Assembly (NCBI RefSeq): GCF_036323735.1
Contig: NC_086032.1
Location: 45,935,335 to 45,999,334 of the forward strand
From: Rattus norvegicus
Lineage: Eukaryota; Chordata; Mammalia; Rodentia; Muridae
Direction of reading: 5' to 3'
DNA length: 64,000 bases
Of the stretch, positions 47,001 to 59,039 are shown piece by piece. Numbering within the stretch: the first letter of the stretch is position 1; every line of letters starts with the position of its first letter. The translations under genes and the position numbers were made by a program. The notes beneath the pieces were generated by a model. That model saw only the letters and a list, made by a program, of their open reading frames with translations. It had not been told where the DNA came from and did no database searches.

Positions 47001-47915
47001 ACCAGACACACTCAAACTAATAGAAGAAAAACTAGGGAAACATCTGGAACACATGGGCACTGGAAAAAATTTCCTGAACAAAACACCAATGGCTTATGCT
47101 CTAAGATCAAGAATCGACAAATGGGATCTCATAAAACTGCAAAGCTTCTGTAAGGCAAAAGACACTGTGGTTAGGACAAAACGGCAACCAACAGATTGGG
47201 AAAAGATCTTTACCAATCCTACAACAGATAGAGGCCTTATATCCAAAATATACAAAGAACTCAAGAAGTTAGACCGCAGGGAAACAAATAACCCTATTAA
47301 AAAATGGGGTTCAGAGCTAAACAAAGAATTCAAAGCTGAGGAATGCCGAATGGCTGAGAAACACCTAAAGAAATGTTCAACATCTTTAGTCATAAGGGAA
47401 ATGCAAATCAAAACAACCCTGAGATTTCACCTCACACCAGTGCGATTGGCTAAGATCAAAACTCAGGTGACAGCAGATGCTGGCGAGGATGTGGAGAAAG
47501 AGGAACACTCCTCCATTATTGGTGGGATTGCAGACTGGTAAAACCATTCTGGAAATCAGTCTGGAGGTTCCTCAGAAAATTGGACATTGAACTGCCTGAG
47601 GACCCATCTATACCTCTCTTGGGCATATACCCAAAAGATGCCTCAACATATAAAAGAGACACGTGCTCCACTATGTTCATCGCAGCCTTATTTATAATAG
47701 CCAGAAAATGGAAAGAACCCAGATGCCCTTCAACAGAGGAATGGATACAGAAAATGTGGTACATCTACACAATGGAATATTACTCAGCTATCAAAAACAA
47801 CGAGTTTATGAAATTCGTAGGCAAATGGTTGGAACTGGAAAATATCATCCTGAGTGAGCTAACCCAATCACAGAAAGACATACATGGTATGCACTCATTG
47901 ATAAGTGGCTATTAG
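44092..47915 (+). pseudogene. L1 #3 ORF2 with several frameshifts and stops
   Basis: ATG at 44092 starts Met-Asn-Ile-Lys-Gly. A one-base loss at about 44189 creates a TGA. The next open piece, 44263-45549 (428 codons), holds most of the endonuclease (Ser-Asp-His-His-Gly near 44780) and the start of the RT region. It ends after a lost A in the run at about 45500. Another stop is at about 45591, a further one-base loss is near 45730, a TGA replaces AGA at about 46129, and one-base losses lie near 46351 and 47459. The catalytic Phe-Ala-Asp-Asp is present at 46190-46201. A 379-codon C-terminal piece (46402-47541) and a last piece (47580-47915) follow. Confidence 0.95.
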
Positions 47916-48485
47916 CCCAAATGCTTGAATTACCCTAGATCCCTAGAACAAACGAAACTCAAGACGGATGATCAAAATGTGAATGCTTCACTCCTTCTTT
48001 AAATGAGGAAAAAGAATACCCTTGGCAGGGAAGGGAGAGGCAAAGATTAAAACAGAGACTTAAGGAACACCCATTCAGAGCCTGCCCCACATGTGGCCCA
48101 TACATATACAGCCACCCAATTAGACAAGATGGATGAAGCAAAGAAGTGCAGACCGACAGGAGCCGGATGTAGATCGCTCCTGAGAGACACAGCCAGAATA
48201 CAGCAAATACAGAGGCGAATGCCAGCAGCAAACCACTGAACTGAGAATAGGTCCCCTATTGAAGGAATCAGAGAAAGAACTGGAAGAGCTTGAAGGGGCT
48301 CGAGACCCCAAAAGTACAACAATGCCAAGCAACCAGAGCTTCCAGGGACTAAGCCACTACCTAAAGACTATACATGGACTGACCCTGGACTCTGACCCCA
48401 TAGGTAGCAATGAATATCCTAGTAAGAGCACCAGTGGAAGGGGAAGCCCTGGGTCCTGCTAAGACTGAACCCCCAGTGAACTAGT

Positions 48486-48560
48486 CTATGGGGGGAGGCC
48501 GGCAATGGGGGGAGGATTGGGACGGGAACACCCATAAGGAAGGGGAGGGGGGAGGGGGAT
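48486..48560 (+). other. G-rich tract of the L1 #3 3'UTR
   Basis: Runs of 4-6 G's recur (GGGGGGAGGC, GGGGGGAGGATTGGGACGGG, GGGGAGGGGGGAGGGGG). A guanine-rich tract able to form quadruplex is a conserved feature of mammalian L1 3'UTRs. Equivalent tracts lie in the other copies at 27515-27605, 38880-38945, 56720-56795 and 63490-63560, and as C-runs at 6190-6290. Confidence 0.8.
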
Positions 48561-48645
48561 GTTTGCCCGGAAACCGGGAAAGGGAATAACACTCGAAATG
48601 TATATAAGAAATACTCAAGTTAATAAAAAAAAAAGATAATTTTAC

Positions 48646-49384
48646 TAATCTTTTCAATCTTAAAAATAAGGTTTGTCATGAACTTTAATCCTGCATTAAG
48701 GAAAAGGGATAAAACATGGTTTAAAGACTCAAATTCCAGCCCATTGAACTATTAGCCTGTCCCTCATTCTTGCTCTCATCTCTGTATTTTAGGGGCATTT
48801 GGGTGGGGCTAAGTATCTACCACAGATCTTTAGGACTTGAAGAAACTACATGAAGCTTGTAGTTCTTGTAGACAAGAAGCTCATTCTTTCCTATCAAGAT
48901 AGCTTTCTTCGCAGGACATTATAGTCGGCTTCAAGCTGTCTCTCAGAGTATTTAAGTCATAAACAACAATCAGCTCCTGCACCGTCCGCAGAATCTTTTG
49001 TGACTGTAGATGTATTTTAGAATGCTCACTCATATAAAGCATATTATGACTATATTAACTCTCATTATCCTTCTGCTCTATCTGAAACTTTTTTCTACCC
49101 AACTAATTCAACTCCTATTTTCGAGGAGTTCTTCTTTTTCACCCACTAAAGTTAATTAAAATAATTTGCATGAGTTTGATTAGGGTGTTATTTTCTGGAG
49201 AATGGTTGCAGAACAGAAGAAAATGGGTCCTCTCCCCTAACAAACAGTAATTCCTAAAATAATTTTGGAAGGGGTGGAAGAGTCTAAAGTAATAAATTTT
49301 TTATAGCCTTTTGCAATACCCTAGTGTAGTATACCCTCTTCTTCCTTCTTCTGAGTATATGTAGTGACTGAATAGGAAAGATGA
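48646..49384. other. unassigned intergenic sequence
   Basis: Original 3' flank of L1 #3. No gene or recognisable repeat. Confidence 0.4.
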
Positions 49385-49819
<435 letters not shown>

Positions 49820-50400
49820 TAAATTTACAACAGATAGGGTACTTCTTGCTGTGAAGAACCTGACTACAATGTTTTTGGAGGATGGTGAAGAGATTCAAAC
49901 GTTGGAATGGAAAGGCAGTAAAATGTTGTAAGCAGAGTTTAGAGGATAATTCTAGTATAAGCATTGAAGACAATAGTGCTGGGAAAAATGTGGACTGTGG
50001 AGGCCTAACTCAGGAGGTTTTTAAGAAGAAATGTATTAGTAATTTATAGCCATTCTTGTGATATTGTGGCAAAAATCTGGCTGTTTCGCTCCATAAAATA
50101 AAAACTTGTCTGAGGCTAAATTTAAAAGTAATAAACTAAGTACATCAGTGGAGAAATTTCAAGAATGTAAAGTTGAGTCTGTGATGTGGTTATTACTGAT
50201 AATGCACATTCAACCCTGCAATGCAAAAGAGCAGGTGGAGCACAAGTATAAAATTTACAGTGTGGAAAGAAAAGGGGTACTATGTGGCATAACAATATAG
50301 CCTAGGCCTGGACTAGAAGATAGGCCACAATTGTTATGATTATTTATCCTTGCTATCGAGATACTGCTTTGTGTGAAACAAAGGAAGTATGTCTTCATGA
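49820..50400 (+). mobile_element. MaLR internal (non-coding) sequence
   Basis: It follows the LTR directly and resembles the non-coding interior of rodent MaLR elements, with blocks such as AATGTGGACTGTGGAGGCCT (49988), AACTTGTCTGAGGCTAAATT (50103) and GTGTGGAAAGAAAAGGGGTA. The 64-codon frame at 50106-50300 has no recognised domain. No matching 3' LTR was found, so it is truncated. Confidence 0.5.
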
Positions 50401-51369
50401 CAATATCCCGCAAAGCTAAACATCCATCATAGTTTAAATGACAAATCCTACTATAGTGTCTTATATTCTGTCCACCTCCTCTGAGCTTGGAGGGAAAGGA
50501 GTAGGTGGTGACATCCCATGTATACTCTCTCCACGTAATGTTCTACTATGGGTCTCTGCATCTGTTCCCACCTGTTGCAGAAGGTGCAGTGAATAAGACA
50601 CTTCTCCACTTTCAATGAGTTGTGGGGCCCCTGATGTCAGTTTCTAGAGAACAATCCATCTTCTTAGCAATAGCCTTGGTTGTTTGGGGATTTTCATGGG
50701 AATCCTAGGCCAACAATCAAGAGTTTTCTTATAGAAGGAAGGAAAGGAAGAAGGAGGGAAAGAAGGAAGGGAGAAAGGAAGGAAGGAAGGAAGGAAGGAA
50801 GGAAGGAAGGAAGGAAGGAAGGAAGAGGAAAGAACAGGAACAGAACCTCTTAGAGTCACATTTGGGTTGTAGCAGGGTTGGAGGGAGTTTGATCTAGACC
50901 TCTTCCTCATTGTCACCAACCTATGAAAGCAATGCCTACATCTATAGGACACTAACTACCACTTGGAAGAATGAAGTCTCTGGCTACAGGATAATATCTT
51001 GAATGGGAAAGAATGGCATTAATAATTAATTAATTGTCTAAAACTACTTCTAGGAACTGAATACTTACCATTCTGGAAAAGAGGAAAGATGTGTTCTTAT
51101 TTGTCCTGTAATGGTCAAATGAAAGTGGCCTAATAGTGACCTTGTCAGGAAAGAAAAGACCCTGGGCAAGAGATGACTATTTCAAAGCCTACATATATAT
51201 TAAAATGAAAATTAGTTAGCATGTATTATTTACTCTCAATAGAACCATCTAGGAATATGTAAGTTGATATACTAGTCTCTTAATTGCATCACCAGTTAAA
51301 GATGTTCTACCTCACTCCACAATAAACCCAGTCTGTTTTCTCTACTAGTCTCATTTGAATTCTTTTAGC
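50401..51369. other. unassigned sequence with one microsatellite
   Basis: Apart from the GGAA array at 50737-50826 nothing is recognised. Confidence 0.4.
50737..50826. repeat. (GGAA)n microsatellite
   Basis: About 12 perfect GGAA units at 50775-50823, preceded by degenerate GAAG/GGAA units. GGAA is the ETS-factor core motif, but nothing here shows regulatory use. Confidence 0.95.
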
Positions 51370-52196
51370 AGGGATCATAAGGGATGCAGAACTGCAAGGA
51401 GTTCAAAGAAAAGTCCTGGAGACCTTTCTAGGCAAGTGTATAATTGTTGCTTATATAAAGATACAGATACAGGAAATTGAACAGAAGTGTATAGAAATGG
51501 GGGATAGAAAACTGAGGGTAGCAACCAGAAATTCCCAAATGCCAGGAAAACAAGATCCTCCCAGAACCCCATTGGGATGACCTTAGCTGAAATATCCCAC
51601 AGAGGGGAGGGAAACCTGACGAGACCAAATCCAGAGGTTAGGGATGGGGCCACCTACTCATCTCCAAAACTTTAACCCAGACTTGCTCATTTCTAAAAGA
51701 AATGCAGGGACAAAGAGTGAAGCAAAGACTGAAGGATAGGCCATCCAGAGACTGCCCCACCTGGGGATCCATCCTACATGCAGACACTAATCCAGACACT
51801 ATTGCTGATACCAAGACATGCTTGACAACAGGAGACTGATACAACTTTCTCCTAAGAGGCTCTTGCAAGATCCTGACCACTGATATATGGAAGCTTGAAG
51901 CCAACCATCGGACTGATCACAGGAACCCCAATTGAAGAATTAGGAGAAGGGCAGCAGGAGCTGAAGGGGCCTTATCTAGCATCAATGGGAGGGGAGGCCC
52001 TTTGTCCTGTAAAGGCTTGATGCCCAAATGTAGAGGAATGCTAGGGCGGTGAGGCAGGAATGGGTGGATGGATGGAGAAGCACCTCATAGAAGCATGGTA
52101 AGGAGGGATGGTATAGGAGGTTTGCAGAGGGAAAACCTGGAAAGGGGATAACATTTGAAATGTAAATAAATAAAATGTCCAATTGAAAATAAAAGA
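51370..52196 (+). mobile_element. older rodent L1 3'UTR
   Basis: Contains blocks shared by older Mus/Rattus L1 3'UTRs: CTCATCTCCAAAACTTTAAC (51657), AGGAGACTGATACAACTTTC, CATCAATGGGAGGGGAGGCC (51981), TAGAGGAATGCTAGGGCGG (52031) and GGGATAACATTTGAAATGTAAATAAATAAAA at the end. The last block parallels the rat L1 3' end at 48585. ORFs are absent: a 5'-truncated copy. Confidence 0.72.
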
Positions 52197-52227
52197 AAGA
52201 TATAGCTAGAGATATAAGTATATAATT

Positions 52228-52351
52228 TATCAACTTGAGCTGGCCATGGTTTTTTATGCCCATAATTACTTGCAGCACTCAGGAGGTAGAAGCAAAAAGA
52301 TGTCCAGGAGCTAAAAGGCACCCTTGGACAAAGTAAGTTCTAGACCCTGTC

Positions 52352-52352
<1 letters not shown>
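52228..52352 (+). mobile_element. B1-type SINE, old and degenerate
   Basis: Recognisable order: GCTGGCCATGGTTTTTTATG, GCAGCACTCAGGAGGTAGAAGC, AGGAGCTAAAAGGCACCCTTGG, AGTAAGTT and AGACCCTGTCAT. The arrangement resembles an early (pB1/B1F-like) member. It is followed by TA-rich microsatellites that may have grown from its tail. Confidence 0.6.
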
Positions 52353-52400
<48 letters not shown>

Positions 52401-52510
52401 ATTTATGTGTGTATGTATGTATTAGTATGTATTAGCATATATTTATATTTGTATAAGTATATGTGTGTATACACACACATGAATATATATATATATATAT
52501 GTATATATAC
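52353..52510. repeat. (TA)n / (TG)n microsatellites
   Basis: TA runs at about 52361-52389 and 52486-52507 with TG/ATGT-rich sequence between. Probably expanded from the tail of the preceding SINE. Confidence 0.9.
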
Positions 52511-53206
52511 TTCAGTTACCATTATCAATACAGATTGTCATTATGTGTCTGTGTTCATTCCCATATTTTAACAGTTCATCACTAGCAATATTTGCAACTA
52601 ATTATATCTTCCAACATTCCATGATCAAACAAGCCTGTATTCTGGAACCACTGAGCACTTTATGTTTTTACCACACAGTGAAAGAAAATTGGCAAAATGG
52701 CTCCTATTGGTGCCACAGAAAACAAACAAACAATCAAACAAACAAAAACGCTCAAAGGTTTACTACCTCAGTAAACTATTTCTTTCTTGGTTACTTGTCT
52801 TCTGTTCTTTCTAAACATTTTCAAACTTTCTCTCTTCTCTTCTAGTTTTAGCACTCCTTCAATGTGCATAGGATACTTCCTGTTATTTACAAAGACTCCA
52901 GAAAATACCCGAGAAAAAACCAGGGACCTCTGTTAACTCTGAACGGGAGATGGCTTGTCAGCAACTCTTAGCATTGGCTTCCTCATTCCAACACAAAATG
53001 TTCCCCTTCTCTCCAACCAGTTTAATCATTCATACAGTGGAATAAAACTGTCTACTACAAAAGTAGATTTTCTTGAGTATTGGAAGAATTAAAAAAAAGA
53101 ATTAAAAAAATTAACGTTAAAAACTATGATGACTTTAATTTTGTATTAAACGCATTTTTGCATTGCAACTTAAGCATGAGCCTATAGGTACTAGGGAGCA
53201 GAATGT
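52511..53206. other. unassigned sequence
   Basis: No gene or family recognised. A short A-rich (AAAC)n stretch lies near 52721-52748. Confidence 0.4.
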
Positions 53207-53933
53207 GACGGTTTGAATGATAGATGTTCCCAAAAGTCTCAGGCATTTGAACACTTGGTCCCCAGTTGAGTAATATATTAGTTACTTTCCTGTGGCAATG
53301 AAGATCCAAATTTACTAAAATGCAATTTATAGAAGGGAGAATTTATTTGGGCTTACAGTTCTAGAAGGATAAGAGTCCATAAAGGTAAGGAAGCATAATA
53401 GAATGCAGGAAGCTTGGTGGAAGGAGCAAATAGCGGAAATATCATGTTTTTAACCATAAGCAAGACACATGGAGAACAGGCTTGGAATAGCATGAAGTTT
53501 GAAGAACACAAAGCCTGCCCCAGTAACATACTTCCTCAAGCAAAGCTGTAGTTTCTTGATGTCAACAATAAGAACCACTAAGTAGGAACCAAGACATCAA
53601 GTATCTGGGACACTGTTACTTAGACTACTACAGAGAACTCTAAATGCTTCCTGGATAGAGGAAGTTTATCACTGGAGGCAGGGTTTCAGATTGTACAATC
53701 TCTTTCTATTTTCCAGTTCAAGTTTTGTACTTTGATTATGGTTTTGAAAAAATGGGACCTTTTAGCTTCCTGTTCCTGCTGCCATATCTGGTGTTTGCTG
53801 TCATGTTTCCTTGTCATAATGGACTCATACCTCTGAAAACATAAGCTCAAATAATCATCTCCATCTTTAGGGTGACTTGGTAATGGCCTTTTATCAAAGC
53901 AATGAAAAGGTGACCAATGCAGTATTAAGAATT
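53207..53933 (+). mobile_element. MT-type LTR split by an opposite LTR
   Basis: The first part (53207-53271) starts GTGACGGTTTGAATGATAGA and reads to ACACTTGGTCCCCAGTTGAG. The second part (53633-53933) continues the same LTR: a GGAAGTTTATCACTGGAGGC block, CTTCCTGTTCCTGCTGCCAT (53769), CATAATGGACTCATACCTCT (53815) and TTTTATCAAAGCAATGAAAAGGTGACCAATGCA. The gap is filled by an antisense relative. L1 #4 starts right at its 3' edge. Confidence 0.75.
53272..53632 (-). mobile_element. MT-type LTR nested in antisense
   Basis: On plus it reads TTAGTTACTTTCCTGTGGCA (53279), GAATTTATTTGGGCTTACAG (53339), TAGAAGGATAAGAGTCCATA, AAGCATAATAGAATGCAGGA, ...GAACACAAAGCCTGCCCCAG and AGGAACCAAGACATCAAGTATCTGG. 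This is the reverse complement of the same LTR family as its host, so the pair forms a large imperfect inverted repeat. Confidence 0.75.
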
Positions 53934-53941
53934 GCAGTTCT

Positions 53942-56148
53942 TCAAGGAAGAAATAAAGAAAGAAATTAAGACTTATTAGAATTTAATGAAAATGAAGGTA
54001 CAACACACCCAAACTTATGGGACACAATGAAAGCTGTGCTAAGAGGAAAACTCATAGCTCTGAGTGCCTGCAGAAAGAAACAGGAGAGAGCACATGTCAG
54101 CAGCTTGACAGCACACCTAAAAGCTCGAGAACAAAAAGAAGCAAATACACCCAGGAGGAGTAGAAGGCAGGAAATAATCAAACTCAGAGCTGAAATGAGC
54201 CAAGTAGAAACAAAAAAGACCATAGAAAGAATCAACAGAACCAAAAGTTGGTTCTTTGAGAAAATTAACAAGATAGATAAACCCTTAGCCAGACTAATGA
54301 GAGGACACAGAGATTATGTCCAAATTAACAAAATCAGAAATGAAAAGGGAGACATAACTACGCATTCAGAGGAAATTCAAAAAATCATCAGATCTTACTA
54401 TAAAAGCCTATATTCAACAAAACTTGAAAATCTGCAGGAAATGGACAATTTCCTAGACAGATACCAGGTACCGAAGTTAAATCAGGAACAGATAAACCAG
54501 TTAAACAACCCCATAGCTCCTAAGGAAATAGAAGCAGTCATTAAAGGTCTCCCAACCAAAAGAGCCCAGGTCCAGACGGGTTTAGTGCAGAATTCTATCA
54601 GACCTTCATAAAAGACCTCATACCAATATTATCCAAACTATTCCACAAAATTTAAACAGATACAGCACTACCGAATTCCTTCTATGAAGGCACAATTACT
54701 CTTATACCTAAACCACACAAAGACCCAACAAAGAAAAAGAACTTCAGACCAATTTCCCTTATGAATATCTATGCAAAAATACTCAAAAAATTCTGGCAAA
54801 CCGAATCCAAGAGCAAATCAAAACAATCATCCACCATGATCAAGTAGGCTTCATCCCAGGCATGCAGGGATGGTTTAATATACGGAAAACCATCAATGTA
54901 ATCCATTATATAAACAAACGGAAAGAAGAAAACCACATGATCATTTCATTAGACACTGAGAAAGCATTTGAAAAATTCAACACCCCTTCATGATAAAAGT
55001 CCTGGAAAGAATAGGAATTCAAGGCCCACACCTAAACATAGTAAAAGCCATATACAGCAAACCAGTTGCTAACAATAAATTAAATGGAGACAAACTTGAA
55101 GCAATCCCACTAAAATCAGGGACTAAACAAGGCTGCCCATTCTCTCCCTATTTATTCAATATAGTTCTTGAAGTTCTAGATAGAGCAATGAGACAACAAA
55201 AGGAAATCAAGGGGATATAGATTGGTAAAGAAGAAGTCAAAATATCACTATTTGCAGATGATATGATAGTATATTTCAGTGATCCCAAAAGTTCCACCAG
55301 AGAACTACTAAAGCTGATAAACAACTTCAGCAAAGTGGCTGGGTATAAAATTAACTCAAATAAATCAGTAGCCTTCCTCTACACAAAAGAGAAACAAGCT
55401 GAGAAAGAAATTAGGGAAACAACACCCTTCATAATAGGCCAAAACAGTATAAAGTACCTCGGCGTGACTTTAAGCAAGCAAGTAAAAATCTGTACAATAA
55501 GAACTTCAAGACTCTGAAGAAAGAAATTGAAGAAGACCTCAGAAGATGGAAAGATCTCCCAAACTCATGGATTAGCAGGATTAATATAGTAAAAATGGCC
55601 ATTTTACCAAAAGCGATCTACAGATTCAATGCAATCCCCAACAAAATACCAATCCAATTCTTCAAAGAGTTAGACTGAACAATTTGCAAATTCATCTGGT
55701 ATAACAAAAAACCCAGGAGAGCTAAAACTATTCTCAACAATAAAAGGACTTCAGGGGGAATCACTATCCCTGAACTCAAGCAATATTACAGAGCAATAGT
55801 GATAAAAAATCCTATAACAGATAGAGGGCTTATATCCAAGCTATACCTCTCTTGGGCATATACCCAAAAGATGCCTCAACATATAAAAAAGACACGTGCT
55901 CCACTATGTTCATCGCAGCCTTATTTATAATAGCCAGAAGCTGGAAAGAACACAGATGCCCTTCAACAGAGGAATGGATACAGAAAATGTGGTACATCTA
56001 CACAATGGAATATTACTCAGCTATCAAAAACAACGGCTTTATGAAATTCAAAGGCAAATGGTTGGAACTGGAAAATATCATCCTGAGTGAGCTAACCCAA
56101 TCACAGAAAGACATACATGGTATGCACTCACTCATAAGTGGCTATTAG
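53942..56148 (+). pseudogene. L1 #4 ORF2 relic
   Basis: Open pieces: 54027-54611 (194 codons, end of endonuclease/Z region), 54990-55220, 55263-55517 and the C-terminal 55852-56148. Phe-Ala-Asp-Asp is at 55251-55262. It has the same lost A at about 54562, the same stop near 54653 and the same one-base loss near 54790 as L1 #3. The deletions at 55806-55840 remove about 470 bp and 360 bp of the C-terminal region. Confidence 0.92.
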
Positions 56149-56807
56149 CCCAAATGCTTGAATTACCCTAGATGCCTAGAACAAATGAAACTCAAGACGG
56201 ATGATCAAAATGTGAATGCTTCACTCCTTCTCTAAAAGGGGAACAAGAATACCCTTGGCAGGGAAAAGAGAGGCAAAGATTAAAACAGAGACTGAAGGAA
56301 CGCCCATTCAGAGCCTGCCCCACATGTGGCCCATACATATACAGCCACCCAATTAGACAAGATGGATGAAGCAAAGAAGTGCAGACCGACAGGAGCCGGA
56401 TGTAGATCGCTCCTGAGAGACACAGCCAGAATACAGCAAATACAGAGGCGAATGCCAGCAGCAAACCATTGAACTCAGAATAGGACCACCGTTGAAGGAA
56501 TCAAAGAAAGAACTGGAAGAGCTTGAAGGGGCTCGAGACCCCATATGTACAACAATGCCAAGCGACCAGAGCTTCCAGGGACTAAGTCACTACCTAAAGA
56601 CTATACATGGACTGACCCTGGACTCTGACCCCATAGGTAGCAATGAATATCCTAGTAAGAGCACCAGTGGAAGGGGAAGCCCTGGGTCCTGCTAAGACTG
56701 AACCCCCAGTGAACTAGACTGTTGAGGGGAGGGCGGCAATGGGGGGAGGGTTGGGAGGGGAACACCCATAAAGAAGGGGAGGGGAGAGGGGGATGTTTGC
56801 CCAGAAA
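53942..56807 (+). mobile_element. rat L1 #4, truncated at both ends, internal deletions
   Basis: It starts in ORF2 at the CAAGGAAGAAATAAAG block (equivalent to 44880 in L1 #3) and ends in the 3'UTR at about 56807 (GTTTGCCCAGAAACCA). The last roughly 60 bp of the 3'UTR, the AATAAA in its normal place and a clear poly(A) are absent. At 55806-55840 two deletions flank a small remnant of about 33 bp. Sequence is very close to L1 #3. No TSD found. Confidence 0.92.
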
Positions 56808-57742
56808 CCAAAGAATTATTATTAAGTATTAAATAAATTAAAAAAAGGGAAGCAAAGTCATTTATCATGATTTGATCTTTAAAATGTAAGAAAGATTCAG
56901 AATTTGTGTTTCTTTACAACAGACTGTTCTTAGATGCTGGTTTGGATTGTAGTTAACTCTGATTGATTAAATAGCACTGATTTCAATAAGCCAGATTTGC
57001 CTCACTGATTTTCAATCAATTGATATTCATAGTTCTACTTATTATGTGTAATGAGTCATAAATGACTAATTTTTATTCTAAATACAAGTTTTTTCTATAT
57101 TTGACTTCATTATTCTCTTTACTTTCATTCTGTTCCAATTAAAATTTCTGTCAATTGAGCAATACTGTAAGTATGGGAGGTAGTATATTCAGCTGAAATG
57201 GAAACAGTTTCTACTATGCTGTGTGGTAATTGATAGTGTTTCAGAACTTGATGTTCTGAAGTTATGTATTTTGACCACAATTTTCAAAGAATTCTTCTGC
57301 CGTGTACCTTGAATCTTTTTTAGTATGCGCTTGTGCTCATACTCCCACACCACATCCTCGAAATTTGTTGACACCAAAATTGGTGTTATGTGGAGAAATG
57401 TTGTTATTTACTACCCCTGGAATAGACGAAAACATGATAACAATGTAGGAAAAAATCTTAAAAACAAACAATTAGGATCTATTTTAAAGAAAAACAGCAA
57501 AACAAATTACTGGACATGTTTTTAAGTTTTATTTGCAATTTTCTCACCATAGAGAATTAAGGTATTGAACAGTATTTTCTACAGGAAAAATTATATTACT
57601 TGGAGATGAACTTGTATTACTCTCTTTGGGAATTTCAATTAAAAGCACAAGATAGAGGATTATGTGAGCTTTACATATGTTAATAGATAAAAAGATAAAA
57701 CAAACCTATGATTTGAAGAAAACTGGAACAGAAAAGTCATGT
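56808..57742. other. unassigned intergenic sequence
   Basis: Nothing recognised. Frames are up to about 66 codons and random-looking. Confidence 0.4.
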
Positions 57743-57925
57743 TGTGGCTGGTTATGGTGGTACATGCTTTTAATTGCAGAACTCAGAAGGCAGAGTCAGA
57801 CAGATCTCTGTGATATAAGACCAGCCTGGTCTACCTTGAGAATCCAAGACAGACAACCAGGGCTATTACATAGAGAAACCCTACCTCAAAAACAAACAAA
57901 CAAACAAACAAAACTAACGAAACAA
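57743..57925 (+). mobile_element. B1 SINE, full length
   Basis: 7SL-derived. It reads GGCTGGTTATGGTGGTACAT (57747), the CTTTTAATTGCAGAACTCAG block with the Pol III A-box region, GAAGGCAGAGTCAGACAGAT, GACCAGCCTGGTCTACCTTG (57820, B-box side), CAGGGCTATTACATAGAGAA and CCCTACCTCAAAAACAAACAA with a (CAAA)n tail. Moderately diverged. Confidence 0.9.
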
Positions 57926-58594
57926 AATAACAACAGTAACAAAATAAAAAGATAGGTTGCACAAAGATATCTTGCTAAACAATTTCTCAGTTTTCAATCT
58001 TTCATTATTATCTCTTTTCTTCAAGTAATGTATTACAGAGTAGGAATAATAAGAAACAAATGTAGCAGCTAAGTATTTGGGGCAGATTTTAGTGACTGAA
58101 GAGGACATTTAACTGTAAATAAAATAGTCTGACATTCATGTTCTAGTTCAAGATGTCATGATAATGGCATTAATGACAAGAGCATTGATCAGTTATTCAA
58201 CATGCTTTCCATACAATGTCTTTCTAAATGTTTGTCATTCTTGGGATAGAGCTTAGGATAAATTCAACCAACTATGCATTTTGGATCAATTTTATAACAT
58301 GTGGAGTGATCCCTACTGTGATTTCCTTTGTCCTCTCTTGGTTGTATGTTTAAGTTAGTGATGACAGGATGGAATGTTTGCAAAGTGGCATGGTGTTATC
58401 TCACCCTAAAGCTAGCTGTTGACTTTTAGCCCCATAGGTTTGTGTGACTGAAAATGCCAGTTAATAAAAGCATCCCCTGTCACTGTCTCAAGGCCTCATG
58501 GTCCCATTGACATTTTGTCTAAGAAACTTTCTTTTCCAGCATCCTTCATTCTACCTGAAGTAAAACTATGACTGGGCAACAGTGATGGCATCTG
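57926..58594. other. unassigned intergenic sequence
   Basis: No gene or recognised repeat. Confidence 0.4.
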
Positions 58595-58955
58595 TTTCAA
58601 CTTATTCGTGTTGCTATACAAAATGTCACAAAACAATTAGGTTTTAAAGGACATAAATTTTAATTTTTACAATCTGGAGTCCCTACAGTTCAAGACATGT
58701 CACTAGAAGATTTGTAGTCTAGTGAGGACCTTGATCACTGCTTCCAATGCAGCAGACAAAAAAGACTTCTAGACTGTTATGATAGCTCATGGTACAAAAA
58801 CAGAATAGAGGAATCTCCTCTGAACATTTTAAAAGCCTAATGCCTTTCATAGGGGCTCTCCTCTTATAACTCAATTTATGTCTAATGGTCCTAATTTTAT
58901 TGTCATTTAAGATCAAAATATGAAATTTAGTGAAGACATTCAGACCATAGCAGAG
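58595..58955 (-). mobile_element. old MaLR LTR (MST/MLT1-like), antisense
   Basis: On plus: a TATTCGTGTTGCTATACAAA block (58605), TCTGGAGTCCCTACAGTTCAAGAC, ...GTCTAGTGAGGACC..., and AAATATGAAATTTAGTGAAGACATTCAGACCATAGCA at the end. This matches the layout of eutherian MaLR LTRs read backwards. Highly diverged, older than the rodent MT LTRs. Confidence 0.6.
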
Positions 58956-59039
58956 ATTCTCTAAATTTATTATTTTTACTGTGTTTGCTTATTCGAGTTT
59001 TTTGTTTGTTTTGTTGTTGTTTTTACAAGTGAATGGTGT

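Larger units (their letters stand above)
41692..48633 (+). mobile_element. rat L1 #3, full length, youngest in the window
   Basis: Complete 6.9-kb structure: two 5'UTR monomers about 604 bp apart, ORF1 fully open, ORF2 broken, 3'UTR, AATAAA (48622-48627) and A tail. A 15-bp perfect flanking repeat AAAAGATAATTTTAC (41677-41691 and 48631-48645) is the TSD, with its leading A's shared with the tail. Intact ORF1, good TSD and low divergence mark it as the most recent insertion seen. ORF2 defects make it non-autonomous. Confidence 0.96.

Noticed and set aside
57743..57925. tRNA or 7SL RNA gene
   Set aside because: It is a diverged B1 SINE (7SL-derived) with a (CAAA)n tail. The tRNA-like heads at 2413 and 5977 belong to B2 SINEs; no functional tRNA clover-leaf seen.
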